Assembly (NCBI GenBank): GCA_013298545.1
Contig: JAAFIA010000033.1
Coordinates: 1 to 49,265, forward strand
DNA: 49,265 nt
Source of the DNA: Bacteroidota bacterium
GTDB lineage: Bacteria; Bacteroidota; Bacteroidia; Palsa-965
Direction: 5' to 3'
Part shown: positions 1 to 6,810 of the stretch, piece after piece
How positions within the stretch are numbered: the stretch's first letter is position 1
How the letters are laid out: each line of letters begins with the position of its first letter
Made by a program: the position numbers and the translations under genes
The notes under the pieces: generated by a model
The model's database searches: none
The model's input: only the letters and a program-made list of their open reading frames with translations
Told to the model about the DNA's origin: nothing

Positions 1-154
1 TAGGCGTAATCACCGTGCCGGAAAATCCGCCCGTAGTGCGTACCCATTCCCATTGATCAAACACATTTTCAAATGCGGGATCGGGAACATCTAGTTTACG
101 ACAACCGGAAAACGTAACAAGACTAGCAAGCAGAAAAATTAGAAATGGTTTCAT
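1..154 (-). CDS. N-terminal part of a lipoprotein, cut by window edge
   Basis: An open reading frame runs from an ATG at 154 off the left edge without a stop, so only about 51 residues are visible. It begins MKPFLIFLLASLVTFSGCRK: a short charged start, a hydrophobic stretch and a lipobox ending in Cys18 (TFSGC), which is a signal peptidase II lipoprotein signal. The mature part seen is acidic and contains two Trp residues (WEW). It lies 46 nt downstream of the DUF985 cupin on the same strand, so the two may be co-transcribed. The function cannot be told from the visible part; Bacteroidota have many small lipoproteins of this form. Confidence 0.7.
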   Translation of the reverse strand, partial: MKPFLIFLLASLVTFSGCRKLDVPDPAFENVFDQWEWVRTTGGFSGTVITP

Positions 155-200
155 GTTCTTGATGGAATGACGTGTAGATTGAAAGAGGTTGCCTGCGTAT

Positions 201-680
201 TTAGAGAAATTGATTCATGGTTGGAAATTTTGCGGCAAAAAGGGTGGTTTCGGTTTCGTTTAAAAAACGAAAGCCCGAAAAATCGAAGCCTGGACCAACG
301 CTACACCCCGTTAATGTATAATCGCCTGATGAAGCGGCACATTGCCAATATCCGGCGGGAATGGTAAAAACGGGTTGCGTACCAGAAGCCAAATCAACCG
401 CTCCGAGACGAATGTGTGTGATGGAAGAAGCATCTGGCGAAGCCATATACAAATCGAGTGGTGCTCCTTCGTAATAATGCCAAACTTCATCGGCATCAAC
501 TAAATGCCAACGACTGTATTGCTTTTCGGGCAATAAAAAATAAATGGTTGTGATTGCATCGCGTTTTTTGTCGTGAAAATTGACTTGCTCCGCAGAACGG
601 TGCAATTCGCGAAAAAAACCACCTTCTGGATGCGGCTGTAAATTTAATTCGTTGATCAATGCTGTTGCGCGCGAATTCAT
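201..680 (-). CDS. Cupin, DUF985 (Cupin_5) family
   Basis: A 159-aa soluble protein. The N-terminal PHPEGGFFRE, then YFLLP, WHLVDADEVWHYYEG and the C-terminal PAGYWQ and GFDFSGF segments are the conserved blocks of the DUF985 cupin family, a small double-stranded beta-helix fold. The biochemical role of the family is not settled; sugar-related or metal-dependent reactions have been suggested, and I infer nothing firmer. The frame is open 16 codons further upstream, but I chose the ATG at 680 because a TATCTTTG promoter element ends only 4 nt before it, so the longer form would lie upstream of transcription. Length is normal for the family. Confidence 0.85.
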   Translation of the reverse strand: MNSRATALINELNLQPHPEGGFFRELHRSAEQVNFHDKKRDAITTIYFLLPEKQYSRWHLVDADEVWHYYEGAPLDLYMASPDASSITHIRLGAVDLASGTQPVFTIPAGYWQCAASSGDYTLTGCSVGPGFDFSGFRFLNETETTLFAAKFPTMNQFL

Positions 681-684
681 GCAA

Positions 685-692
685 CAAAGATA
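685..692 (-). promoter_or_regulatory. Bacteroidota -7 promoter element of the cupin gene
   Basis: On the minus strand TATCTTTG is followed by 4 nt and then the ATG at 680. It matches the TAnnTTTG consensus exactly and predicts a leaderless or nearly leaderless message. No clean TTG is seen in the -33 position. Confidence 0.55.
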
Positions 693-728
693 CATCTCCT
701 TGAATTGCGTGGGAAACATCTTCCACAT

Positions 729-770
729 AAAAAAGGGAAAGGAGAAATCGGGCTGCGATCCGATTTCTCC
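729..770 (-). terminator. Rho-independent terminator after the PspC gene
   Basis: An 11-bp perfect stem (741-751 with 760-770, GGAGAAATCGG and its complement) with an 8-nt loop. Read on the minus strand it is followed by a T-rich tail. It lies 79 nt past the PspC-gene stop and separates that operon from the cupin gene. Confidence 0.8.
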
Positions 771-848
771 TTTTTTCCTCCCTTGCTAACCTAAACCTGT
801 TCTATCTATGTGTATGACGGTTAGCTTCGTCAAATGTTACAGCTTTTA

Positions 849-2594
849 TTATTTATTTTTCTTGACCGATTTTCGGATGCTATCGCTCATCCGCTGAATC
901 TGTGCTTCTAGGCTATCGTTGGCCAGTTGGGCACTATCTGGTTTTGGAGGAGCTTGGTAGTGGCTGTTTCCATGTTCGTTGTCGTTGATGCGAATATCTT
1001 CTTCCGAACAATCGGTGCAAGAAAGGCCACGTTTGGTCATGAGCCAATAATGGCCGGCCATTTGCGGATCCCAAACATCCTGTACATTGGTAATATCGGT
1101 AATCATTTTAGCGGTTTGTGTGCCAAGCATCACCACTTTTCCATCCGGCACACGCACTTCGACACGCAATTCTTGTTTGCGCCAAATATTTCCTTCGCCT
1201 GGTTCAAAATAACAATCGAGCCAGAGTTGATTCCCTTTTTGCTGCATGTTGTATTTTATTTTACGCACTTGCTGCAAGGCTTCCATTTTATTGCTGCCGC
1301 GCGCATGCTTATATACATACACTTCAACTAAATTATTCTCGCTGCGTACGACTTTCAATTCTGGTGTACCCAATTTCAAGACATTTCCATCGTAATGTAC
1401 ATCTTCCCAATCGCTCACATCAATGGACATATTGCCAAAGCGGTACGATTTTTTTTCGTTTTCCATTTCAGGATCAATATTGACCATGATGTTGAGTGTA
1501 TCGCCAAAATCTTGTGATACTGGAAACACAATGCGTTCGCGTCCGTTTGCTTCAAATTGTTCGCCCGTTCGCACGCCAACATACACACCAAGCATGATTC
1601 CAAGTACCCAAAGTCCAAGCGCAATGGGTTGTACAAAGCGAACAGCGCGAGGAATTCCAAAAATGATGCGCACACCTTTGTAAATTAGCATCAGCAACGG
1701 AATACCAAAGATGAGCAAGATGGCAATGATGCCAAGCACATAGTGCAAACGATCGGCAAAAACAGTATGAATCACTGGGCCAAAATCGCCATTGCGCAGA
1801 ATACCAATATTGAATGTGCGTGTAAGCAGGCCAAACAACAACAAGATTCCCAAAATCAAAAAGAGTATTCCAAAAACACGAGCCAGTATTCTTCCAACGG
1901 TTGCCAGCCAGTCGTGATTTCTCCGACTGTTCTCGTCGCGCCAGTTTCGGCTATGTCGGCCCATTTCGTTTCCTAAACCACTCATGCGGTTGCGAAAATC
2001 GTCGAACTCTTCGCGGATGGTTCTGCTGATGCTATCAACCGTAACGCGTTCGCCTTTCATTTCAAGGCGTTCAGACGTTGTTTTGGCTTTGGGAATGATG
2101 ATAAGCAATACCAAATACAGCAAGAATCCTGTTCCAAACGCAAAAAAAGCGATGGCAAAAATGCCGCGAATCCAAATTGGATCGAGATCGAAATAATGGC
2201 TAATGCCCGAGCAAACACCACCGACAATTTTATCGTCTTCGTCGCGGTATAAGCGGCGGTAGTTGCGACGACGGTTAGTGTCGTTTGTTTGATTGTTTGT
2301 ACCGGAATTGGTCGAGTTGTCGGGCTGTTCATTCGTTTGAAATGTTTCTGGACGGCCCATCACTTCGATCATATCATCCACATCGTCTTGAACAATAACT
2401 TGTTTAGACGGGTTGAGTTTGCTCTGAAACATTTCGGCGATACGCGATTCGATATCGGCCATGATTTCGTCGCGGCCTTCCTCGTTTGCGAAGCCCGATC
2501 GTAATGCGTTGAGGTAACGGCTCAACATCTCGTAGGCATGTTCTTCGATGTAAAAAACAATACCGCTTAAATTGATTGTGACAGTTTTATTCAT
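849..2594 (-). CDS. PspC-domain membrane protein
   Basis: A 581-aa membrane protein. Residues 1-85 form a conserved N-terminal region (MNKTVTINL...) seen in Bacteroidota PspC proteins. Residues about 112-170 are a PspC domain with the signature KIVGGVCSGISHYF followed by a membrane segment. After a charged linker come about three more membrane segments (roughly 235-345), and the last 200 residues are a soluble, beta-rich domain. PspC proteins take part in envelope stress responses in proteobacteria; here the role is inferred to be envelope-related. It lies 19 nt after the PadR gene on the same strand, a standard pairing in this phylum, so it is probably controlled by that repressor. An A8 run occurs in the coding strand near 1449-1456, but a +1 shift there gives no immediate stop. 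Confidence 0.85.
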   Translation of the reverse strand: MNKTVTINLSGIVFYIEEHAYEMLSRYLNALRSGFANEEGRDEIMADIESRIAEMFQSKLNPSKQVIVQDDVDDMIEVMGRPETFQTNEQPDNSTNSGTNNQTNDTNRRRNYRRLYRDEDDKIVGGVCSGISHYFDLDPIWIRGIFAIAFFAFGTGFLLYLVLLIIIPKAKTTSERLEMKGERVTVDSISRTIREEFDDFRNRMSGLGNEMGRHSRNWRDENSRRNHDWLATVGRILARVFGILFLILGILLLFGLLTRTFNIGILRNGDFGPVIHTVFADRLHYVLGIIAILLIFGIPLLMLIYKGVRIIFGIPRAVRFVQPIALGLWVLGIMLGVYVGVRTGEQFEANGRERIVFPVSQDFGDTLNIMVNIDPEMENEKKSYRFGNMSIDVSDWEDVHYDGNVLKLGTPELKVVRSENNLVEVYVYKHARGSNKMEALQQVRKIKYNMQQKGNQLWLDCYFEPGEGNIWRKQELRVEVRVPDGKVVMLGTQTAKMITDITNVQDVWDPQMAGHYWLMTKRGLSCTDCSEEDIRINDNEHGNSHYQAPPKPDSAQLANDSLEAQIQRMSDSIRKSVKKNK

Positions 2595-2613
2595 GGTGGT
2601 GGATGTGTAGGAT

Positions 2614-2958
2614 TCAGGAAGGATTGCTTTTTTGAGTTACCTGAGCAACGGCAGCGACAAGTTCGTCCCAGCTCATGTGGAGTTCCGCGAGGAATTGCTC
2701 ACCGGTTTCGGTAAGCCGATAGTACTTTCGGGGCGGGCCACTCACCGATTCTTCCCAACGGTATGTGAGCAGTCCGGTATTTTTTAGGCGTGTGAGGAGC
2801 GGATAAAGTGTTCCCTCAACAACAACCAATCGGGCGGCTTTCATGCGTTCGATGATTTCGGTAGGATATGCGTCGCCGTCGGCCAAAATAGAAAGGATGC
2901 AGTACTCGAGCACGCCTTTCCGCATTTGGGCTTTTGTGTTTTCTGTGTTTGTAGTCAC
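2614..2958 (-). CDS. PadR-family transcriptional regulator
   Basis: A 114-aa winged-helix protein of the PadR family: a start near MRKGVLEYCILSILADGDAY, the VVEGTLYPLLTRLKNTGLL recognition region, then GPPRKYYRLTETG (the wing) and a short C-terminal dimerisation helix. PadR proteins are usually repressors released by small ligands or envelope stress. The frame is open back to 3018, but a promoter at 2987-3018 lies inside that extension, so translation must start downstream; I chose the GTG at 2958, with the ATG at 2925 as the alternative. It precedes the PspC gene and almost certainly represses its own operon through the palindrome at 3008-3028. Confidence 0.85.
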   Translation of the reverse strand: MTTNTENTKAQMRKGVLEYCILSILADGDAYPTEIIERMKAARLVVVEGTLYPLLTRLKNTGLLTYRWEESVSGPPRKYYRLTETGEQFLAELHMSWDELVAAVAQVTQKSNPS

Positions 2959-2986
2959 GGCTGAAAAGTTCTTTGATTTGACAATG

Positions 2987-3018
2987 CAAAGATATATCCA
3001 TTCAATTGTACTATGCAA
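2987..3018 (-). promoter_or_regulatory. Promoter of the padR-pspC operon
   Basis: On the minus strand TATCTTTG (2987-2994) is a perfect -7 element and TTG (3016-3018) lies 21 nt upstream of it. Transcription should start near 2982, giving a leader of about 20-25 nt before the GTG at 2958. The -33 element falls inside the palindrome at 3008-3028. Confidence 0.7.
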
Positions 3019-3028
3019 TACATAGTAC
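3008..3028. promoter_or_regulatory. Palindromic operator, probable PadR binding site
   Basis: A perfect 8-bp inverted repeat, GTACTATG and CATAGTAC, separated by 5 nt. It covers the -33 region of the padR-pspC promoter and resembles the ATGnnnnnCAT-type dyads bound by PadR dimers. Binding would block RNA polymerase, so negative autoregulation is the expected outcome. It may also affect the divergent TerC promoter 70 bp away. Confidence 0.65.
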
Positions 3029-3097
3029 CATATTATTTTTTAATTTATTGATAATCAAGTAAATAATTTTTAATGCGTGCAGATCAAATCCATTTTT

Positions 3098-3105
3098 TAC
3101 CTTTG
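3098..3105 (+). promoter_or_regulatory. -7 promoter element of the TerC gene
   Basis: TACCTTTG matches TAnnTTTG and lies 21 nt before the chosen ATG at 3127. No clear -33 element is visible. Confidence 0.5.
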
Positions 3106-3126
3106 CAAACCAATTTTTCTATCGTT

Positions 3127-3906
3127 ATGACCGATTTACTTCATTCGTTTTCTGAATTAGGCAAACCCGAAAACCTCATCAATTTATTGACCCTTTCTTT
3201 GTTAGAAGTGGTTTTAGGCATCGATAACATCATTTTCGTGTCGATCATTGCCGATCGTTTGCCTAAAGAGCAGCAGAAAAAAGCATGGAATATTGGGATG
3301 ATCCTAGCGATGGTCTTGCGGGTTGGTCTGTTATTTTTCTTGGGAATAATCCTTCAGATGGACGAAAAATTGTTTACCGTTTTTGGACACCCAATGACCG
3401 GAAAGGATTTGATTTTATTGGGTGGCGGTGTATTTCTCTTGGTAAAAACAACGTCAGAAATGCATGAAAAAATTGAAGGTGGCCACGATGACGAAGAAAA
3501 CAAAACCAAGAAAAAAACAGCTCTATTTGGACAAGTGTTGTTACAAATAGCGCTGGTTAATATCGTTTTTTCGTTCGATTCGATTCTGACTGCGGTGGGC
3601 ATCAGCGATAATCTAGCAGTAATGATTATTGCGGTAATTATTTCAACGGTAGTGATGATGATTTTCTCGCGTCCGGTTGCCGATTTTGTGAACCAGCACC
3701 CAACGGTTAAAATGTTGGCGCTTGCGTTTTTGTTGATGATTGGAATGGTCTTGGTATTAGAAGCGTTCCATGTTGAGGTTCCGAAACCGTATGTGTATTG
3801 TTCCATGTTATTTGCCTTCTTGGTCGAATTGCTGAATATGCGGATGCGTCGGAAATCGGCGAAAAAAGGGGCGGCTACCCGTGAAGAAAACAAAAACAAG
3901 CATTAA
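3127..3906 (+). CDS. TerC-family integral membrane protein
   Basis: A 259-aa polytopic membrane protein with about seven hydrophobic segments. The block LLEVVLGIDNIIFVSIIADR near the N-terminus and FSFDSILTAVGISDN in the middle, each with conserved acidic residues in a membrane segment, identify the TerC family. A charged cytoplasmic loop (GGHDDEENKTKKK) separates the two halves and the protein ends in a basic tail. Family members are linked to tellurite resistance and, for some, manganese export; metal export is the likeliest role but is not shown by the sequence. The frame extends to 3073, but a TACCTTTG promoter at 3098-3105 supports the ATG at 3127. It is monocistronic, followed by tRNA-Arg. 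Confidence 0.85.
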   Translation: MTDLLHSFSELGKPENLINLLTLSLLEVVLGIDNIIFVSIIADRLPKEQQKKAWNIGMILAMVLRVGLLFFLGIILQMDEKLFTVFGHPMTGKDLILLGGGVFLLVKTTSEMHEKIEGGHDDEENKTKKKTALFGQVLLQIALVNIVFSFDSILTAVGISDNLAVMIIAVIISTVVMMIFSRPVADFVNQHPTVKMLALAFLLMIGMVLVLEAFHVEVPKPYVYCSMLFAFLVELLNMRMRRKSAKKGAATREENKNKH

Positions 3907-3931
3907 TTTTTTGCAGAAATTTTTCAATTTC

Positions 3932-3961
3932 TTGCTAGAACAATAAAAAAGCGTATTTTTG
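3932..3961 (+). promoter_or_regulatory. Promoter of tRNA-Arg
   Basis: TTG (3932-3934) and TATTTTTG (3954-3961) are separated by 19 nt, the optimal spacing for the Bacteroidota sigma factor. The tRNA begins 19 nt downstream. Confidence 0.7.
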
Positions 3962-3979
3962 CAGCCTCAATAAAGAGGA

Positions 3980-4053
3980 GGTTATGTAGCTCAACTGGAT
4001 AGAGCACCTGACTACGGATCAGGAGGTTTGGGGTTCGAATCCCTACATGACCA
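3980..4053 (+). tRNA. tRNA-Arg (anticodon ACG)
   Basis: A 74-nt cloverleaf: 7-bp acceptor stem (3980-3986 with 4046-4052, one T-G wobble), a D arm with GCTC/GAGC, an anticodon stem CCTGA/TCAGG around loop CTACGGA (anticodon ACG, read as ICG), and a T arm with GGTTCGAATCC. The CCA end is not encoded. ACG reads the CGN arginine box after A34-to-inosine editing. It has its own promoter and terminator. Partial copies of its last 15-20 nt recur at 4224 and 6693. Confidence 0.95.
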
Positions 4054-4067
4054 CTCAAGCACAAGAA
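4039..4067 (+). repeat. tRNA-Arg 3' tail repeat, copy A (the functional tRNA end)
   Basis: The 29-nt stretch covering the last 15 nt of tRNA-Arg and the following 14 nt recurs exactly at 4224-4252, and its first 15 nt recur at 6693-6707. This is the intact member of the set. Confidence 0.85.
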
Positions 4068-4068
4068 G

Positions 4069-4098
4069 CACCGCTCACTTTTCGTGAGCGGTGTTTTT
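4069..4098 (+). terminator. Terminator of tRNA-Arg
   Basis: A perfect 10-bp stem (4069-4078 with 4084-4093, CACCGCTCAC and complement), 5-nt loop, then TTTTT. Confidence 0.85.
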
Positions 4099-4217
4099 AT
4101 TTTAGCTGCGCAGCGCAAACGTTTTTTCAACGTTTTGCGCGGAGGAGCTAAAATAAAACACTACGCGATTTTTCATCGCGGAGTGTTACTTGTATTTGCA
4201 ACACGGGATTAACGGGA
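4095..4217. repeat. Palindromic repeat element P1
   Basis: A 123-nt element containing two inverted repeats: a long one bounded by TTTTATTTTAGCT and AGCTAAAATAAAA with inner GCGCAAACGTT/AACGTTTTGCGC arms, and a second, CGCGAT with ATCGCG in a CACT/AGTG frame. P2 (4278-4400) is almost identical (about five differences) and the right-hand 69 nt recur as P3 (6618-6686). It resembles a REP/MITE-like non-autonomous element. No coding capacity is evident. Confidence 0.8.
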
Positions 4218-4223
4218 AAATTC

Positions 4224-4252
4224 ATCCCTACATGACCACTCAAGCACAAGAA
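4224..4252 (+). repeat. tRNA-Arg 3' tail repeat, copy B (no tRNA body)
   Basis: An exact 29-nt copy of the tRNA-Arg 3' end plus 14 nt of its downstream flank, but with unrelated sequence 5' of it, so there is no tRNA here. It is followed by its own terminator hairpin of a different sequence and by element P2. The arrangement is tail-terminator-P, the same as after the real tRNA. Confidence 0.85.
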
Positions 4253-4281
4253 CAGTCCCGCTATTTCAGCGGGACTGTTTT
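4253..4281 (+). terminator. Terminator-like hairpin after tail copy B
   Basis: A 10-bp stem (CAGTCCCGCT, 4253-4262, with 4268-4277), 5-nt loop, then TTTT. It follows tail copy B, so it seems to be the terminator of a lost or degraded tRNA copy. Confidence 0.75.
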
Positions 4282-4400
4282 ATTTTAGCTGCGCAGCGCA
4301 AACGTTTTTTCAACGTTTTGCGCGGAGGAGCTAAAATAAAACACTGCGCGATTTTTCATCGCGGAGTGCTCCTTCTATTTGCAACACGGGATTAACGGGA
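4278..4400. repeat. Palindromic repeat element P2
   Basis: A near-identical copy of P1 with the same two inverted repeats, offset by 183 nt. It ends at the left border of the two-gene cassette. The sequence from 4401 to the next gene (4538) shows no further recognisable feature. Confidence 0.8.
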
Positions 4401-4538
4401 AGTGAATGAGAATGGGTAGGAGAATGAGTATGAATTGCCGACTCATTCAACGTACTATAAAACAGTTCGTTCGCGGTTTTTTTATTTATTTTAGTAGCAT
4501 CAAACCATTTACAATCATAGTTGACACTAGCAAAAAGA

Positions 4539-5678
4539 ATGACCTACAAATTATTATTGACCTTTTTTGTTATAAGCTTTTTATCGGCAGCGCATGTTCC
4601 AAAAGAGGCTAAGACATTTTTGTTTATAGGCACATATACGGAAGGAAAACCAGACTTCGGAATTTACGTTTTTGAATTTAATTCAAAATCGGGGCAGTTA
4701 GAACTTACTGGTCATGTAGAAGATATTACGAATCCTTCATTCTTGGCACTTGCACCCAATGGCCGTTTTCTATATGCTTGTACTGACACAAAATTGCCCA
4801 ATAGAGGAAGCGTAACAGCCTTCAAAATAGACAGCATTAATGGTAACATACAACTGATTAATAAACAACTTAGTGGTGGTGAAAATCCTGTTTATTTAAC
4901 GGTGCATAGGAACAATAAATTTGTTGTCATTAGCAATTATACGGAAGGAAATGTTTCTGTTTTTAGCACCAATGCAGACGGTAGCTTAAATCCGTATTCA
5001 CAGATCATACAGTTTACGGATAGTAGCGTCAATAAAACACGACAAGACAAAGCGTATATTCATGCTGCAATTTTTTCCGAAAATAACGACTTCCTTTTTT
5101 TGCCCGATCTTGGTTCAGACAAAATACGCGTATTCAAATTTGATTCAACTGCTTCAAAGCCAATCGCACCAGTCTCTGATTATGTTGTAAATTCCGTTTT
5201 AGGAAGTGGTCCTAGGCATTTTACATTTCATCCCAATGGGAGATTTGCATACTGCATCGAAGAACTAAGCGGTATGATTTCAGCATATTCTTATACCAAC
5301 GGGAAACTGGATTCTATCCAAAGAATACGATCTTATTCTACATTTCAAGACATTTATGCTAGTGCGGATATTCACATTTCCCCAGACGGTTTTTTTCTCT
5401 ATGCGTCAAACCGCCAATTTGAAAACTCGATTTCAATATTTTCAATAGAACAAAGCAATGGGAAACTAACATTGGTTGGACATCAAAATACGTTTGGTGA
5501 GCATCCAAGAAATTTCACAATTGATCCGACTGGAAAATTTCTTTTAGTTGCGAACTTGACAACTAATAATATTGTTGTATTCAAACGAAATTTAAAGACT
5601 GGTTTATTGACAAAAACAAAAAACGAAATACTAGTTCCTAGGCCATCTTGTTTACAAATGAGAAGATATAAATGTTGA
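4539..5678 (+). CDS. Exported lactonase-family seven-bladed beta-propeller protein
   Basis: A 379-aa protein with a signal peptide (MTYKLLLTFFVISFLSAAH). The rest is a lactonase (6-phosphogluconolactonase-like, Pfam PF10282) propeller: the opening FLFIGTYTEGKPDFGIYVF, the repeated pattern ...LAPNGRFLYA..., FHPNGRFAYCIEE, ISPDGFFLYASNR and DPTGKFLLVAN. Enzymes of this fold hydrolyse 6-phosphogluconolactone or other lactones, but an exported form more likely acts on an extracytoplasmic lactone or only shares the fold. I chose the ATG at 4539 rather than 4521 because it begins the signal peptide directly. The gene lies with the next one in a relatively AT-rich cassette bracketed by P elements and tRNA tails, which suggests acquisition by transfer. 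Confidence 0.85.
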   Translation: MTYKLLLTFFVISFLSAAHVPKEAKTFLFIGTYTEGKPDFGIYVFEFNSKSGQLELTGHVEDITNPSFLALAPNGRFLYACTDTKLPNRGSVTAFKIDSINGNIQLINKQLSGGENPVYLTVHRNNKFVVISNYTEGNVSVFSTNADGSLNPYSQIIQFTDSSVNKTRQDKAYIHAAIFSENNDFLFLPDLGSDKIRVFKFDSTASKPIAPVSDYVVNSVLGSGPRHFTFHPNGRFAYCIEELSGMISAYSYTNGKLDSIQRIRSYSTFQDIYASADIHISPDGFFLYASNRQFENSISIFSIEQSNGKLTLVGHQNTFGEHPRNFTIDPTGKFLLVANLTTNNIVVFKRNLKTGLLTKTKNEILVPRPSCLQMRRYKC

Positions 5679-5793
5679 CTGTTTATACAAGAAGTTGAGA
5701 AAGAAAGGTAACCAAGAATTTTTTATAGCTTTGGTATAAGACTATTACTCCATACCATGCTCAATTTCATAACAGCATTTAAAAAATAATCCC

Positions 5794-6570
5794 ATGAATT
5801 CCATTCAATTATACCACATAAGATATTTTATTCTGTCCATATCCATACTGCTGTTGAGCACAGCACTTTGTGCACAAAAGATTCAAATTACGACCAGAAA
5901 GTGTACAATTACAGCAGCCGAGAAAAAGCAAATTTCGGCTATGGCTGTGCAGGAAGCACTTTTTTTCAAGGAGGTATTTGGTGAGAAAAGACTCATGCCG
6001 CTTCGCATTATTATTTATGGTTCTAAAATAGAATACAAAATAAAAGCGTGGAAAAATGATGTTCCCAATAGCGCCGGTTTTTACTCGCCAAAATCAAAAA
6101 CCATGTATTTGATGAAAACAGAACGATTTGTTAATGTCTGTTTTCATGAAATGGTTCATGCTATCTACCACAATTACAGCAATAAAATTCCGACATGGAT
6201 CAATGAAGGACTGGCAGAGCATTTCGAATACGCATCAGTAGATACATTGGGGCGTGTTAGATTTCCAATTCGAAAAAAACTTGTGCAGCAAACAAATGAT
6301 TATTTATCCAACCCGCAACGTATAATTCGATCTTGTCTCAATAAGTCCTATTCAAGTTTTCACAATTTCAGAGAGCATCGAAATTATTCAGTTTCACGAG
6401 GTATTGTAAACTATTTATTCTTCAACAATAAAGAAATGCTATTTACGATTATGCAACAATTGCGTACAGAGAAAAATAGTGTTAAAGTAATTAACAACAA
6501 CTATACTGGCGGAATTCAATCGTTTACAAAAGACATTAAGGATTGGTGCGCGAAAATTGCTGCGGAGTAA
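5794..6570 (+). CDS. Exported HExxH metallopeptidase-like protein
   Basis: A 258-aa protein with a signal peptide ending near LLLSTALCAQK (residue 28). Residues 118-122 are HEMVH and are followed by INEGLAEHFE with Glu138, which together form a gluzincin-type zinc site (HExxH plus downstream Glu) as in peptidase-MA-like proteins. The pattern FYSPKSKTMYLM before it, and the TWINEGLAE segment, also fit that group. It should be a periplasmic or lipid-anchored metalloprotease, substrate unknown. It is 115 nt downstream of the lactonase-like gene on the same strand, inside the cassette bracketed by P2 and P3, and has similar AT-rich composition. Confidence 0.75.
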   Translation: MNSIQLYHIRYFILSISILLLSTALCAQKIQITTRKCTITAAEKKQISAMAVQEALFFKEVFGEKRLMPLRIIIYGSKIEYKIKAWKNDVPNSAGFYSPKSKTMYLMKTERFVNVCFHEMVHAIYHNYSNKIPTWINEGLAEHFEYASVDTLGRVRFPIRKKLVQQTNDYLSNPQRIIRSCLNKSYSSFHNFREHRNYSVSRGIVNYLFFNNKEMLFTIMQQLRTEKNSVKVINNNYTGGIQSFTKDIKDWCAKIAAE

Positions 6571-6617
6571 TTGTTGTTGTTTCATTTGTAAACCGCCATA
6601 GACGTTTATTTGTTTGG

Positions 6618-6686
6618 AAAATAAAAACGCTGCGCGATTTTTCATCGCGGAGTGTTACTTGTATTTGCAACACGGGATTAACGGGA
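6618..6686. repeat. Palindromic repeat element P3 (partial)
   Basis: The right-hand 69 nt of the P element, including the CGCGAT/ATCGCG hairpin and the terminal GGGATTAACGGGA. The left half with the long inverted repeat is missing. It is followed, 6 nt later, by a tRNA-Arg tail copy. Confidence 0.8.
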
Positions 6687-6692
6687 AGAATC

Positions 6693-6707
6693 ATCCCTAC
6701 ATGACCA
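6693..6707 (+). repeat. tRNA-Arg 3' tail repeat, copy C
   Basis: Fifteen nt identical to the last 15 nt of tRNA-Arg, directly after P3. With copy B at 4224 it brackets about 2.4 kb holding the two cassette genes. Confidence 0.75.
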
Positions 6708-6744
6708 ACCTGTTTTCCGGTATCTCCACTAAAAAATTCATCCC

Positions 6745-6789
6745 AAAAAAAACAAAACAGGTTGCCTCGGAGGAGAAGCAACCTGTTTT
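6745..6789 (-). terminator. Terminator of the 1473-aa T9SS gene
   Basis: A 12-bp perfect stem (AAAACAGGTTGC, 6754-6765, with 6778-6789) followed on the minus strand by a T-rich run. It lies 21 nt past the stop. Confidence 0.85.
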
Positions 6790-6810
6790 AAACCATTGAC
6801 AACAGAAAAA

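Noticed and set aside
1449-1456. A8 run in the PspC gene as a second slippage site
   Set aside because: A +1 shift there does not give an immediate stop, and it is within a normal domain. It looks like an ordinary Lys codon run.
3924-4130. A 68-codon minus-strand frame across tRNA-Arg
   Set aside because: It is the antisense of the tRNA; the peptide contains the GIRTPNLLIRSQVLYPVE string known as an artefact of tRNA antisense translation.
4054-6707. An integrated phage or integrative element at tRNA-Arg
   Set aside because: No integrase, transposase, phage or transfer gene is found; only repeats and two exported-protein genes. It can be called at most a degraded or non-autonomous island.
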